From assembly GCA_001788835.1 (NCBI GenBank), contig MFXK01000021.1, positions 1-40,152 on the forward strand: a stretch of DNA of 40,152 nt, written 5' to 3'. The translations under genes and the position numbers were made by a program. Shown in pieces: positions 8,412-17,347 of the stretch (the first letter of the stretch is position 1; each line of letters opens with the position of its first letter). Below the pieces are notes generated by a model. That model saw only the letters and a program-made list of their open reading frames with translations. It was not told the origin of the DNA and did not search any database. The stretch is from Candidatus Peregrinibacteria bacterium RIFOXYB2_FULL_33_20. GTDB taxonomy: Bacteria; Patescibacteriota; Gracilibacteria; UBA1369; GWF2-33-10.

Positions 8412-9953
8412 ATGAAAAGATCGATTTATATTTTATTGTGTTTGATAATGGGATTTTTATTTATAAATCAAGTGTTAGCGGTGTCGACAGAGCAACTGCC
8501 TGATAATATTGATCAAGGCACGGAGACGACTGAACAGAGTTTGGATCCAATTATCACAGCAAATGATTCCGTTCCAATCAATAAAAAAGTGTTATTTTCG
8601 GCTTTGGATTCAACATTATTGGCACATTTAAATGTGCAACCTATTTTTAAATGGGATTTTGGCGATCAATCACCAGTGCAATTCGGAGATGAATTATTGC
8701 ATGAATTTAGCGCTAGCGGCAAATATGAAGTAATGCTTACCATTATTCAGGGTAATGTTGAGGCTCAGATCAGCAAAGAAGTGTTTGTGTATGAAAAAAG
8801 TGCCATATTGATCACTGATAAATTGGACCAGTTGAATGCTATTTCAGATCAGGCGATTGCTAATGGCCTGTTTCTTAAAGTCATTCCTGTTTCCAAAGCA
8901 GATACGGAATTTTTAAGCGAAGATCAATTGGTTAACCAGTTAACAACGGAAATTGATTCTTTAAAGAAATCTAATATTTTTATTTTTTATACCTCATCTT
9001 CAATTGGCATTAAAGCGTTTGCCAGATATTGGTCTAATTTGAGTGAAGACGCTAAATTTGACTTGCAGAGTAAATTGCTGATTAGCGTTACAGATATGCA
9101 GATGACGCTTACTAGTAAATTGATTCAGCAATCTTTTGAAGTGATCAGACCTAATTTTATCCTTTTAACTAGGAAAGAAGCTTTGAATCCGATTTTTGAT
9201 TCAAAGGATTTGAACATTATTACCAGTACTTTGGAAAATCGAGGTATTGAATACAAAATTATTAACGAAAATAGCCGCCCTTCCAATTTTTTATTTTTAT
9301 CTCGGATTGTTAATTACTTTGTGTTAAATGGTGTCCCGGCTAGTTCCATATATTTGATATTAGCCTTTCCTTTCATTGCTTTTATTATTGCTTTTTTTAG
9401 GCAAATTGTTGGTGTGGCAGCTTTCGGGGTCTATGCTCCAGCTATTACTGCTTTGGCTTTTATTACTTTGGGAGTCTCTTTTGGTTTAATTATATTTTTT
9501 GTAGTGATTGCGGTAAGCTATATAATTCGAAGAATTTTTAGTAAAGTAGAAATTCTTTATATTCCGAGGGTGAGTTTATTGTTGTCGCTTATTAGCTTAT
9601 CGTTTCTGGTTATTAGCTGGTTTGCAATATATTTGGGCAGTAAGGTTTCTTTGGCTTTGGCTATTTTTCCGATGTTGGTTATGTCAACAATTTCGGAAAA
9701 ATTTATTTCTGCCCAATCTGAACAAGGTCTAAAAGGAGCTTTATTCGGAGCACTACAAACAGTGCTGATGGCTACCATTTCTTATTTCGTGGTCGTATGG
9801 CAGCCAATGGTAGACTTGATTAATGGCTTTCCTGAAGTGGTTATTTTACCATTAATTGGAGAAATTATAGTCGGCAGATTTACTGGCCTAAGGCTAGCTG
9901 AATATTTTCGTTTTAGAAGTTTGCTAATGGACAGTTCAGAGGAGGAGGAATAA
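8412..9953 (+). CDS. PKD-domain protein with C-terminal 7TM membrane module
   Basis: Residues 1-23 are a signal peptide or anchor (ends NQVLA). Residues about 55-125 form a PKD-type Ig fold with the hallmark WDFGD, then KYEVMLTI. Residues about 130-290 look like an alpha/beta domain (FLKVIPVSK, IFIFYTSSSIG). From about residue 300 several hydrophobic helices follow, including FGVYAPAITALAFITLG and FPMLVMSTISEKFI. This matches my memory of the 7TM module usually fused to an inactive transglutaminase domain (PF14402 type). Here the transglutaminase part seems replaced by PKD plus the alpha/beta domain. Probably an envelope protein facing outside; no activity can be assigned. It is followed by a dispersed hairpin that separates it from the convergent lipoprotein gene. 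Confidence 0.75.
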   Translation: MKRSIYILLCLIMGFLFINQVLAVSTEQLPDNIDQGTETTEQSLDPIITANDSVPINKKVLFSALDSTLLAHLNVQPIFKWDFGDQSPVQFGDELLHEFSASGKYEVMLTIIQGNVEAQISKEVFVYEKSAILITDKLDQLNAISDQAIANGLFLKVIPVSKADTEFLSEDQLVNQLTTEIDSLKKSNIFIFYTSSSIGIKAFARYWSNLSEDAKFDLQSKLLISVTDMQMTLTSKLIQQSFEVIRPNFILLTRKEALNPIFDSKDLNIITSTLENRGIEYKIINENSRPSNFLFLSRIVNYFVLNGVPASSIYLILAFPFIAFIIAFFRQIVGVAAFGVYAPAITALAFITLGVSFGLIIFFVVIAVSYIIRRIFSKVEILYIPRVSLLLSLISLSFLVISWFAIYLGSKVSLALAIFPMLVMSTISEKFISAQSEQGLKGALFGALQTVLMATISYFVVVWQPMVDLINGFPEVVILPLIGEIIVGRFTGLRLAEYFRFRSLLMDSSEEEE

Positions 9954-9955
9954 AA

Positions 9956-10013
9956 GATGTAGTCAGAAGTGAGTAATCAGAAATAAGTTCGAACAGATTA
10001 CTGACTGCTAAAA
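9956..10013. repeat. Dispersed TAGTCAG-type hairpin, copy 1
   Basis: Begins GATGTAGTCAG, passes through a central GTTCGAAC and ends GATTACTGACTGC, so the arms are imperfectly complementary. It fills the space between two convergent genes and could act as a bidirectional terminator. Other copies are at 19115, 21017 and 32992. Confidence 0.7.
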
Positions 10014-10022
10014 ATAAGGTAA

Positions 10023-10820
10023 TTAATATTCATATAATTTTGCATCACAGCCTTTTGATAGCAGATAATTTTTGATTAGATCGGCATTTTTTGCTTCACC
10101 TGATAGTTCGGTTAATCTGTTTTTAATAAATTGTTTTTCTTGATCAGCATTTAAAAAAGCTATTAGTTCATCAAAAGTATTTTCTTGCATTTGTTTAGCT
10201 CTGTCATCATCGTTCATAGAATCAAAGGCGGTCCTGTCAATTTTGATAGATGGCGTTTTAATATTTTGTTGCCATAATTTAATCTGATCCAAAATGTCAT
10301 CCAGTAGTTTTTGCCTTTCGCTAGGTGTTTTTTGATAGGTCATGATGAGGGTTTCTTTTATCCAATTTTGTTGCTCTTCATTAGCCTGAAAAATTAAAAA
10401 TGATTCAATCATGATTTTTGGTCTTCTAGAACTTTCTGTGGTGATATGTATTTCATTTATTTTATTATCTTTAAGCATGGCTTTTGCTGTTTCCAGGGTT
10501 TGGTAATTAGTAATGCTACAGCGATCCAAATCAGCTTTTATGCCGAAATCATCTAGGACAGGCATAATAGAATCAGCTTCAGAAAGTGAATTTTGCGGAT
10601 CAGAATATGGTCCGCTGACAATAGTTTTATCAATGTTGTTGGTTTGAAAAGTGGCAATAACTATATGAAGATAGGATTTATAATCTTGTTTGGCATTATC
10701 AAGCAAGCCATAGGTAGGCACAATTAATACATTAACTGTTTTTTGTCTCCATGAGCAAGATGTCAGTAACATGGCGGTGACTAATATTATTAGAGTCAAA
10801 AGGAGTTTTTTGGATGGCAT
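10023..10820 (-). CDS. Lipoprotein with DUF218 (YdcF/SanA-like) domain
   Basis: A type II signal peptide ends with the lipobox LLTS|C, Cys22 being lipidated. The following region (IVPTYGLLDNAKQDY..., IVSGPYSDPQNSLSEADSIM, then FGIKADL and the S/T-rich LETAK helix) follows the order of conserved blocks in the DUF218 family: a nucleotide-fold first strand, SG, SEA...M, and a late T-x-ETA helix. The typical glycine-rich first motif is weak, so the domain is probably diverged. The C-terminal third (about 150-265) is helical and charged and is not recognised. Membrane-anchored, external. DUF218 proteins are linked to envelope metabolism in other bacteria, but no substrate can be given here. Confidence 0.6.
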   Translation of the reverse strand: MPSKKLLLTLIILVTAMLLTSCSWRQKTVNVLIVPTYGLLDNAKQDYKSYLHIVIATFQTNNIDKTIVSGPYSDPQNSLSEADSIMPVLDDFGIKADLDRCSITNYQTLETAKAMLKDNKINEIHITTESSRRPKIMIESFLIFQANEEQQNWIKETLIMTYQKTPSERQKLLDDILDQIKLWQQNIKTPSIKIDRTAFDSMNDDDRAKQMQENTFDELIAFLNADQEKQFIKNRLTELSGEAKNADLIKNYLLSKGCDAKLYEY

Positions 10821-10948
10821 AAAATATTTTAAAGTCTATAGTTATAATAATAATTTTTCTGTTTTTATCAAATTTTTTTTTGATTAAACCTATGAAATTA
10901 TTTTTATTTACTTTACAATCACAGCACTAAATATTTAATAATAATCAA

Positions 10949-12682
10949 ATGCCTAAGTTTATAAAAATTTTTGCCATTTTTGTTTTAGTTCTATTTATAG
11001 AATGTAACGCTGGTGTGGTCTTGGCTTATGATGAGACACAAGCCAACAGCGCTGCTCAGTATTTAGAAACAGCCTGTCTTGATACTAGTATTGTAAGCAC
11101 GATTAAAGATCAAAAAACTATTAAACGCATAGATGCAGTTACTTATCTTATAAACCTTATTAGTTCTTGCGATAATTCTAAATTGCAGACTTATGTTAAT
11201 ACGGAGCTTCCATATCAAGATCTTAATGATTTGACTGATGATGAATTAGTTGCTTTAAAAACAGCTTATGCCTTACAAACAGTTGATGATGGGCAATATT
11301 TTTTACCTAACCGGTTTGTGAATAGATTGGATTTATTAAAAATGAGTTTGAAATTATATGGCATACCAGCTAATCCTTTATTTACTGACTCTGAAGCGGA
11401 TTTTTTTGATTTATCAAATGCCAACGATCAAGCTTACGCAAAAATAGGCGTGAAAATTGGATTTCCATTGGAGCAAGCTAGTCAATTTTTGCCTAATAAA
11501 TGGCTGGACGGGGCTGAATATCTGATTTGGATTGCTAAGATCGATGAATTTGCGAAAGGATTGTTAGGGGCAGGGGCAAGTCAGGAAGAAATTTTTGCCG
11601 AGCCTGATGGTACAGCTATTAGTGATAGAAATATAAAAGATATTGTTGAGTTTTGGAATTTGATTAAGAAATATTTAGTCTCTCCTCTTGATAAAAAAAT
11701 TGATTATACAGCCTTAGAGGAAAAAATGATGGAAAGTTTTTTTAAACAATTAAATGAGACAGTTGATCCATATGCTTATTATGTGCCTGCTTCTGAAGCC
11801 CCTTTGACTAAACAAGAAGCTTATGGTGGAATTGGAGCTTCTTTGGGTATAAATGATAATCAGCAAATTTATATTGATACTGTGTTTCCAGATACCCCAG
11901 CAGAAAAAGCCGGGCTTGAACCTTTGGATGTGGTTTTAAAAGTTGACAATACAAAAATTGAAAATATGACAACTACTGATGTTAGTTTTTTGATTAGAGG
12001 TGAAGAAGGGACTACTGTGTCTTTGACTATCTATCGTTCATCAGATAAAAAACAACATGTTTATAACATTGTTCGAGAAATTATTAATTTGAGCTATGTT
12101 GATTCTACGGTAACCAAATATAATGGCGAATATTATTTATATTCCAAAATTTTAACTTTTAATTCCATTGGAGTAATTAATACTTTTCAAGAACATTTAA
12201 ACGAAGTGTTGGCGTCTGATTATAAAATTAAAGGCATTATTATTGATTTAAGAGGAAATGGCGGTGGTTATGTGTCTGAAGCTATTCAATTGATAGAATT
12301 ATTTTTGGGTAAAGGAAATACCGCTTTTAGTTTCCAGTATAGTGATGGTTCCAAGGAGGTATATAAAACCAAGAATGAGGCTCTTACGATTTTGCCGGTG
12401 GTAATTTTGGTGAATGATTCGTCAGCTTCAGCTTCAGAAATTGTGGCCTTGGCTATGCAAGGTAATAAAAGAGCGGAAATTATTGGAGAAAAAACTTATG
12501 GTAAATTTGTAGCGCAACAAGTATTTACTTTGGATAAAACAACAAAAGCTGAGATAAGATTTACGATTGCTAAATGGTATGGACCAAATGATACTTTGGC
12601 CCCAGTTACGCCTGATGAAATAGTGGATGGAGAAGAGAATCAATTAATGGCTGGCTATAAATGGTTGGATGAAGAGAAGTAG
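10949..12682 (+). CDS. S41 carboxyl-terminal processing protease with SLH-like N-terminus
   Basis: Extracytoplasmic serine protease of the CtpA/CtpB type. A signal peptide covers about residues 1-26. Residues about 45-215 hold segments resembling degenerate S-layer homology repeats (PYQDLNDLTDDELVALKTAY; FLPNRFVNRLDLLKMSLKLY). A PDZ domain follows at about 290-365 (YGGIGASLG, PAEKAGLEPLDVVLKVD). The catalytic core has LRGNGGG, Ser494 in SSASASE, Lys519 in GKF and Gln523, reproducing the S-x24-K-x3-Q spacing of CtpB. The protein should therefore be active. The SLH-like part suggests wall or glycan attachment. A weak promoter (TTTACA 10912, TTAATA 10935) precedes it. The C-terminus is followed closely by the convergent Cys-rich gene. 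Confidence 0.9.
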   Translation: MPKFIKIFAIFVLVLFIECNAGVVLAYDETQANSAAQYLETACLDTSIVSTIKDQKTIKRIDAVTYLINLISSCDNSKLQTYVNTELPYQDLNDLTDDELVALKTAYALQTVDDGQYFLPNRFVNRLDLLKMSLKLYGIPANPLFTDSEADFFDLSNANDQAYAKIGVKIGFPLEQASQFLPNKWLDGAEYLIWIAKIDEFAKGLLGAGASQEEIFAEPDGTAISDRNIKDIVEFWNLIKKYLVSPLDKKIDYTALEEKMMESFFKQLNETVDPYAYYVPASEAPLTKQEAYGGIGASLGINDNQQIYIDTVFPDTPAEKAGLEPLDVVLKVDNTKIENMTTTDVSFLIRGEEGTTVSLTIYRSSDKKQHVYNIVREIINLSYVDSTVTKYNGEYYLYSKILTFNSIGVINTFQEHLNEVLASDYKIKGIIIDLRGNGGGYVSEAIQLIELFLGKGNTAFSFQYSDGSKEVYKTKNEALTILPVVILVNDSSASASEIVALAMQGNKRAEIIGEKTYGKFVAQQVFTLDKTTKAEIRFTIAKWYGPNDTLAPVTPDEIVDGEENQLMAGYKWLDEEK

Positions 12683-12708
12683 GGAGGCTGAGGCTTCGCA
12701 GGAGGCAA

Positions 12709-14451
12709 TTAATATACTTCTTTTGAATAACAATTGTCACAGCAGGTAATTTCTGGTCGGGAAGGCGCATAAGTAGTTTTAATTTTTTCTCCACATTTCA
12801 TACAATTTCTATCCCAGAGTTTTCTTGGGTTTCTGAGGGCAAGTCTTTCTTGGTGTCTTTGATCGGGGCATTTTTTAGGAACAGGTAAATTCATTTGTCG
12901 ATAAAAATTCAACTCTTGTGGGATGATTTTATAAAGTTTTCCTGTTATCTCACATCTTAAAATTGCATTAGAAATATCATCCTTCACATCTTGAATATTT
13001 TCTTGAATTTTATATTCAGGACCTTGATGTTGCGAAGATAAATCTTCATCTTTCCATTTGAATTTTTTTGCAATTGCCTGATCTTTTGTTAAATGGAAAT
13101 ATTCTTGAGCAATGCTTTCATTATAACCAAAAGTGGAGATTGATGACGGGAAGAACTCTCCAAATTCTGGGAACGAATCCCCTAAATCCCCTTTATCAAG
13201 GGGACTTTTTTGTCCCCCCTTGATAAAGGGGGCTAGGGGGATTGGTTTTTGCATTTGTTCAATAATTTTTGGTACCAAAATTTCATATTTCTCTTTAGTA
13301 TATTGTTTATTTAAAATGCAATAATTTTTATGTTTTAATCCAACACACCCGAAACAGTTATTGGTATTTTGTGTGCAATTTGAACAATAAAATAGGTTGT
13401 TTATTCCATCCCAACAAAGATAACAAAATGAATTAAATGAAGAATGATAAAATCCACTACATTCATATTGCATTTCACCATTTTCTCCAAAATCACTATC
13501 CATCGAATCTTTTATCTCTAACATTTGTGACATAAATTTAACATCCTCGCATTTTTCAGCATTAAAAGTAAAAAATGTATTTTTGGAATTAAAAATATAA
13601 TTGCCTGAAAAATTTTCATTATTTAACCCAACATAATATTTATGAGGAATTTTGAGCTTTAATTCATTTAGCTGTCTATCCATTTCTTTGATAATAAGGT
13701 GGTCGCTAAAATTAGTTTGATTAATGATTTTTTCATATTCATTTTTAGAATATTGTTTATTTAAAATACAAAATTCTTTTTGATTTAATCCAACGCACGC
13801 CAAACAATTATTTGAATTTGTGACTTCATAACAAAATCTTAAATTAAAAGAATTTGCACAATTTTGACAGTTCGAACAACTATATAATTTATCGCTATCT
13901 ATGCATTCATAGCAAAGTTCGGAATTTCGTAAAACTAAAGAATCAATACAATTTTTACAATTATATGGACTTCCATAAAAACAATCTTCACAATTAATTG
14001 ATCCGAAAATTAAATAGCAATTACGTGAAGTCCCAACAACATTACAAAAACTACAGTTTTCATTTTTATATGAAATTAAAGATTGATGTGGCGTTTTATC
14101 TCGTACTTCTTTAAATTGTTCGAAAAAAGATTTGTCGAAATTATATTCTTGTCCAGAATTTAATCCGTCCCATTTGTCAGAATACCATTCATCCTGTGAA
14201 TATACCGGAAACGGACATGATGAATGATACATCGAAATTATTTGTTTTCCTGTCATATCACATTTTCTGTGATATAAATTCCTTTCATTTCTGATTGCCA
14301 TTCTTCTTTGCTGTCTGCAACTTGGACAAAAAGTCGGAGCTGGAATTTGATATTTTTTACCATTAAAAACAGGTGAAATCTTGTCATAAAATTTCAGATC
14401 ATCAGTTGTGATTTCAAAATTTTGTTGGCAATTTTTGCAAGCTTTAAACAT
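12709..14451 (-). CDS. Cys-rich zinc-ribbon repeat protein, paralogue 1
   Basis: Unrecognised function. The N-terminus has a CxxC...CxxC zinc-binding pair (Cys5, Cys8, Cys42, Cys45) followed by R-rich QQRR and Cys64. A central region (about 115-390) is a dense array of C-x2-C and x-C-x-C motifs. It is divided in two by a helical linker, and each half ends with a near-copy of GLxxKxYCILNKQYxKEEYE. Then come an in-frame palindromic insertion (13176-13243), the block SSQHQGPEY, and a C-terminal ribbon NCMKCGEKIKTTYAPSRPEI...C-x2-C. No signal peptide or membrane helix is seen, so it is probably cytoplasmic. Multiple metal ions are a reasonable inference. The start is 10 bp downstream of the PLP-enzyme stop, so the two are likely co-transcribed. 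Confidence 0.85.
   Translation of the reverse strand: MFKACKNCQQNFEITTDDLKFYDKISPVFNGKKYQIPAPTFCPSCRQQRRMAIRNERNLYHRKCDMTGKQIISMYHSSCPFPVYSQDEWYSDKWDGLNSGQEYNFDKSFFEQFKEVRDKTPHQSLISYKNENCSFCNVVGTSRNCYLIFGSINCEDCFYGSPYNCKNCIDSLVLRNSELCYECIDSDKLYSCSNCQNCANSFNLRFCYEVTNSNNCLACVGLNQKEFCILNKQYSKNEYEKIINQTNFSDHLIIKEMDRQLNELKLKIPHKYYVGLNNENFSGNYIFNSKNTFFTFNAEKCEDVKFMSQMLEIKDSMDSDFGENGEMQYECSGFYHSSFNSFCYLCWDGINNLFYCSNCTQNTNNCFGCVGLKHKNYCILNKQYTKEKYEILVPKIIEQMQKPIPLAPFIKGGQKSPLDKGDLGDSFPEFGEFFPSSISTFGYNESIAQEYFHLTKDQAIAKKFKWKDEDLSSQHQGPEYKIQENIQDVKDDISNAILRCEITGKLYKIIPQELNFYRQMNLPVPKKCPDQRHQERLALRNPRKLWDRNCMKCGEKIKTTYAPSRPEITCCDNCYSKEVY
13176..13243. repeat. In-frame palindromic repeat in paralogue 1
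   Basis: AATCCCCTAAATCCCC, TTTATCAAGGGG, a loop, then CCCCCTTGATAAAGGGGG and an AGGGGGATT end: two nested inverted arms. It encodes PLAPFIKGG...SPLDKGDLGD on the minus strand. Copies at the same protein position are at 15983, 17821 and 19727. Confidence 0.9.
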
Positions 14452-14461
14452 GTTAAAAATT

Positions 14462-15481
14462 TTAAATTTTTACTTTTCCAGTATTAATAATTAATATTTT
14501 TTTATTTTTTGGAATAAATTTTTGCATTTGTAAAAACAATGCAAGTCCTGCTATTCCTGAAGCTTCACAAGTAATTTTCTGAGATTTAGCAATATTCATA
14601 GCTTCTTCCAAAAATTGTTCTTTTAATAAATATATATTAGTTTCATTTCCACAATAACCAGCATACTTATATAATCTTATCCATTGTTCATCAAAATGTA
14701 CAAAAGGCAAATGTGGAGAATATAATTTATCAGCTTTTGATTTTGGATTATTGGTGGTTGCACCACAAAAATTACATTTTCTTAAAATATCAATTTTCCC
14801 TTGAAACCTTGGATCATGAATTTGTTGTGAAACCTCTTTTCTATTAATATTTAAAATATTTTCAAATAAATTTCCTGTGCCAAAAGGAATCAAGCAATAA
14901 TCAGGTGAAAAATTAATAATTTCATAACTTAACCAATCATAAAATCTTGTAGTTGGAGCTAAAGCTTCACTAGATGTAATATCCAAGCCATTAGGATTGT
15001 GAGTTAAAAAGAGAATTTCTTGCCAATCAAATGCTTTTTTACTTAAGTCAGTTATATAAATTTCACAACCTAATTTTTCCATAGCAGTTATAATTTTTTT
15101 ATCAATGTTTGAATCAACTAATACTTTTAGATTTGGTAAATTATATTTTTTTAATTGAGTTTGAATAGCAATTGCGGCAGAACCAGAAGAAATAATTGAC
15201 ATTGCTGGAAGCTCTACTTTTAATTGTTCGATTTTTTTTGCAATCAAAAAATCTCTATAAGTGACAATAATTTCCCATGCCATACGATCTTTATGTGTAC
15301 CTGTTAAATTATAACTTTCATCCTTTACCCAAATGTTGGAAAATTCTGCAACTTTAATTTTATAAATAGGAGTTGCAGGAAATTTGGGATTATCTGCAGG
15401 AAATTCAGGTTTACTAGGATCATTTTCTGATGCCACAGTAATTGAGTTTAATATTTGTTCTTCTTTCTTAGTTAAAGTCAT
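14462..15481 (-). CDS. Fold-type II PLP-dependent enzyme (threonine synthase-like)
   Basis: Resembles the threonine synthase/cysteine synthase/dehydratase superfamily. The PLP lysine is Lys64 in NLTGTHKDRMA, equivalent to PTGSFKDR. A phosphate/substrate loop ISSGSAAIA (about 97-105), GTGNLF (201-206, cofactor glycines) and a terminal INTGKV follow in the canonical order. At 339 residues it is close to the length of the short members. It carries a CNFC pair (Cys236, Cys239) not typical of the fold, perhaps a metal site echoing its neighbours. The specific substrate cannot be read from the sequence. It lies inside the Cys-rich paralogue array, 40 bp after paralogue 2 and 10 bp before paralogue 1, and so is probably part of that transcription unit. 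Confidence 0.85.
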   Translation of the reverse strand: MTLTKKEEQILNSITVASENDPSKPEFPADNPKFPATPIYKIKVAEFSNIWVKDESYNLTGTHKDRMAWEIIVTYRDFLIAKKIEQLKVELPAMSIISSGSAAIAIQTQLKKYNLPNLKVLVDSNIDKKIITAMEKLGCEIYITDLSKKAFDWQEILFLTHNPNGLDITSSEALAPTTRFYDWLSYEIINFSPDYCLIPFGTGNLFENILNINRKEVSQQIHDPRFQGKIDILRKCNFCGATTNNPKSKADKLYSPHLPFVHFDEQWIRLYKYAGYCGNETNIYLLKEQFLEEAMNIAKSQKITCEASGIAGLALFLQMQKFIPKNKKILIINTGKVKI

Positions 15482-15521
15482 AATTAATTTTAAATATACT
15501 TTTAGTAATTAGCGATTAATA

Positions 15522-17261
15522 TTAATATAAAGATTCCAAATAGCATTTCTCGCAATACACAATCTCTGGTCGGGAAGGAGCGTAAGTAGTTATAATTTTT
15601 TCTCCACACTTCATACAATTTCGAGTCCAGAGTTTTCTTGGGTTTCGAAGAGCGGTTCTATTTTTTTGCCTTTGTTCAGGACATTTCCTAGGAATTGGTA
15701 AATTCATCTGTCTATAAAATTTTAGTTCTTGAGGAATAATTTTATAAAGTTTTCCTGTCGTGTCGCATGTCAAAATTGCATTACAAATATCATCTTTAAT
15801 GTCTTTGATGTTGTCTGAAATTTGATAATTTGGTCCCTGATGTTGTGAAGATAAATCTTCATTTTTCCAACTATATTTTTTTGCTAAAGCTTCATTTTTT
15901 GTTAATTGGAATTCTTCATTTGCAAGTGTTTCATTATAAGAAAATACGGAAATAGATATTGGGAAAAATTCTCCCCATTCACAATCCCCCAAGCCCCCTT
16001 TGTCAAGGGGGTGTCCAAGTCCCCTTGTTAAAGGGGATTTAGGGAATTTCATCGCTTCAATAATTTTTGGTACTAATTTTTCATATTCTTCTTTTGTATA
16101 TTGTTGATTTAGAATGCAATAACTTTTATGTTTTAAACTTATACAGCCAAAGCAATTATTACATGTAGTGCAATGATCACAGTAAATTAAATCACTACAA
16201 TCTCCCCAACATAAATTACAAAATTTAAGATTAAAAACATTATAACCACAAGCTTGTGATTCATAAATCATTTCGGCATTCATACCCCAATGGACATAAT
16301 CCATACAATTTTTCACATTACTTTCAAGTCTCATACAATACTTAACATCTTCGCAATCATAGCATTCATAACTTTCAAAAGTATTTTTACAATTGTTTAT
16401 AATATTACCACTTATATTTTCATTCTGACTGCCAAAATATTCTTTTACAATCATATTTTTCGTGAATTCTTTAAAATCAGATTTTGCTTTTTCTAATATT
16501 TTAAATGAACTTAAGTCTAAATTTTTTAAAATATTTTTATAATTTTCTTTTGTATATTGTTTGTTAAAAATATAGTAATTTTTGTTATGTAAATTTGTAC
16601 AAAAAATTGAATTTTGCGTGCCAATACAATTTTTAAGGAAATAACTGTCACTGCAATTTTTGCATTGTTGTGAAAATTTTAAATTATAACAGTCTTTGCA
16701 ATCAATACATTCATAACAAAGCTCGCCTTGCAGTAAACATTGATTGTCAATACAGTTTTTTGAATAATTTATCCATGAACCATAATAACAATCCTCACAA
16801 TGATTAGTGGAAAAAACCAAATAACAATTTTTATTTCTGCTTGCACAATTGCAATAATCACTATTTTCCATTGGCTTTTGTTGCTGTAAATTCATGCGAG
16901 GCACTTTGTTTCTTAATATTTCGAATTGCTCAAGAAATGATTTATTGAAATCAAAATTAATTCCATATGATAGAGGGTCCCATTTGTCGCTCCACCATGA
17001 ATCTATGTCATAAATAGGATAAGGTTTGTCTTGTGAAGCAGAAGATATAATCTCTTTCCCAGTCATATCACATTTTCTGTGGTATAAAAAACGTTCATTG
17101 CGATAACTAAGTCTTCTTTGCATTCTGCAACTTGGACAAAAAGTCGGAGATGGAATTTGATATTTTTTATTATTAAATACAGGTGAAATTTTGTCATAAA
17201 ATGTTAGATCTTCGTTACTGATTTCAAAAGTATCGCCGCAGTTTTTACAATTTGTTTGCAT
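15522..17261 (-). CDS. Cys-rich zinc-ribbon repeat protein, paralogue 2
   Basis: Same architecture as paralogue 1: intact N-terminal CKNC...CPSC pair and RKCDMTGKEI, two Cys-rich halves, two KQYTKE-type segments, the palindromic insertion (15983-16048), SSQHQGPNY and the C-terminal CMKCGEKI...CEKC ribbon. The central part differs most in sequence (EYFGSQNENISGNIINNCKN). The insertion is the most diverged of the four (TRGLGHPLDKGGLGD). The start is the ATG directly before the conserved TNCKNC. The upstream 86 bp are filled by a pair of inverted 24-bp hairpins, so this gene may start a new transcript or rely on readthrough from paralogue 3. Confidence 0.85.
   Translation of the reverse strand: MQTNCKNCGDTFEISNEDLTFYDKISPVFNNKKYQIPSPTFCPSCRMQRRLSYRNERFLYHRKCDMTGKEIISSASQDKPYPIYDIDSWWSDKWDPLSYGINFDFNKSFLEQFEILRNKVPRMNLQQQKPMENSDYCNCASRNKNCYLVFSTNHCEDCYYGSWINYSKNCIDNQCLLQGELCYECIDCKDCYNLKFSQQCKNCSDSYFLKNCIGTQNSIFCTNLHNKNYYIFNKQYTKENYKNILKNLDLSSFKILEKAKSDFKEFTKNMIVKEYFGSQNENISGNIINNCKNTFESYECYDCEDVKYCMRLESNVKNCMDYVHWGMNAEMIYESQACGYNVFNLKFCNLCWGDCSDLIYCDHCTTCNNCFGCISLKHKSYCILNQQYTKEEYEKLVPKIIEAMKFPKSPLTRGLGHPLDKGGLGDCEWGEFFPISISVFSYNETLANEEFQLTKNEALAKKYSWKNEDLSSQHQGPNYQISDNIKDIKDDICNAILTCDTTGKLYKIIPQELKFYRQMNLPIPRKCPEQRQKNRTALRNPRKLWTRNCMKCGEKIITTYAPSRPEIVYCEKCYLESLY
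15983..16048. repeat. In-frame palindromic repeat in paralogue 2
   Basis: AATCCCCCAAGCCCCC, TTTGTCAAGGGGG, loop, CCCCTTGTTAAAGGGG and TTTAGGGAATT. The arms are more diverged than in the other copies but still pair over most of their length. Confidence 0.85.
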
Positions 17262-17270
17262 AGTTTGAAT

Positions 17271-17338
17271 GTCATTCCTGTGGAAACAGGAATCTTAATT
17301 TATATATGAAACGAGATTCCCGTTTTCACGGGAATGAC
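17271..17338. repeat. Inverted pair of 24-bp ATTCC hairpins
   Basis: GTCATTCCTG...CAGGAATC (17271-17294) and GATTCCCG...CGGGAATGAC (17315-17338) are copies in opposite orientation, separated by 20 bp. Each has its own stem and the pair can also fold onto each other. They occupy nearly the whole gap between paralogues 3 and 2 and may act as a terminator or RNA-processing site; function is inferred. Confidence 0.85.
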
Positions 17339-17347
17339 AGCTGCCAT

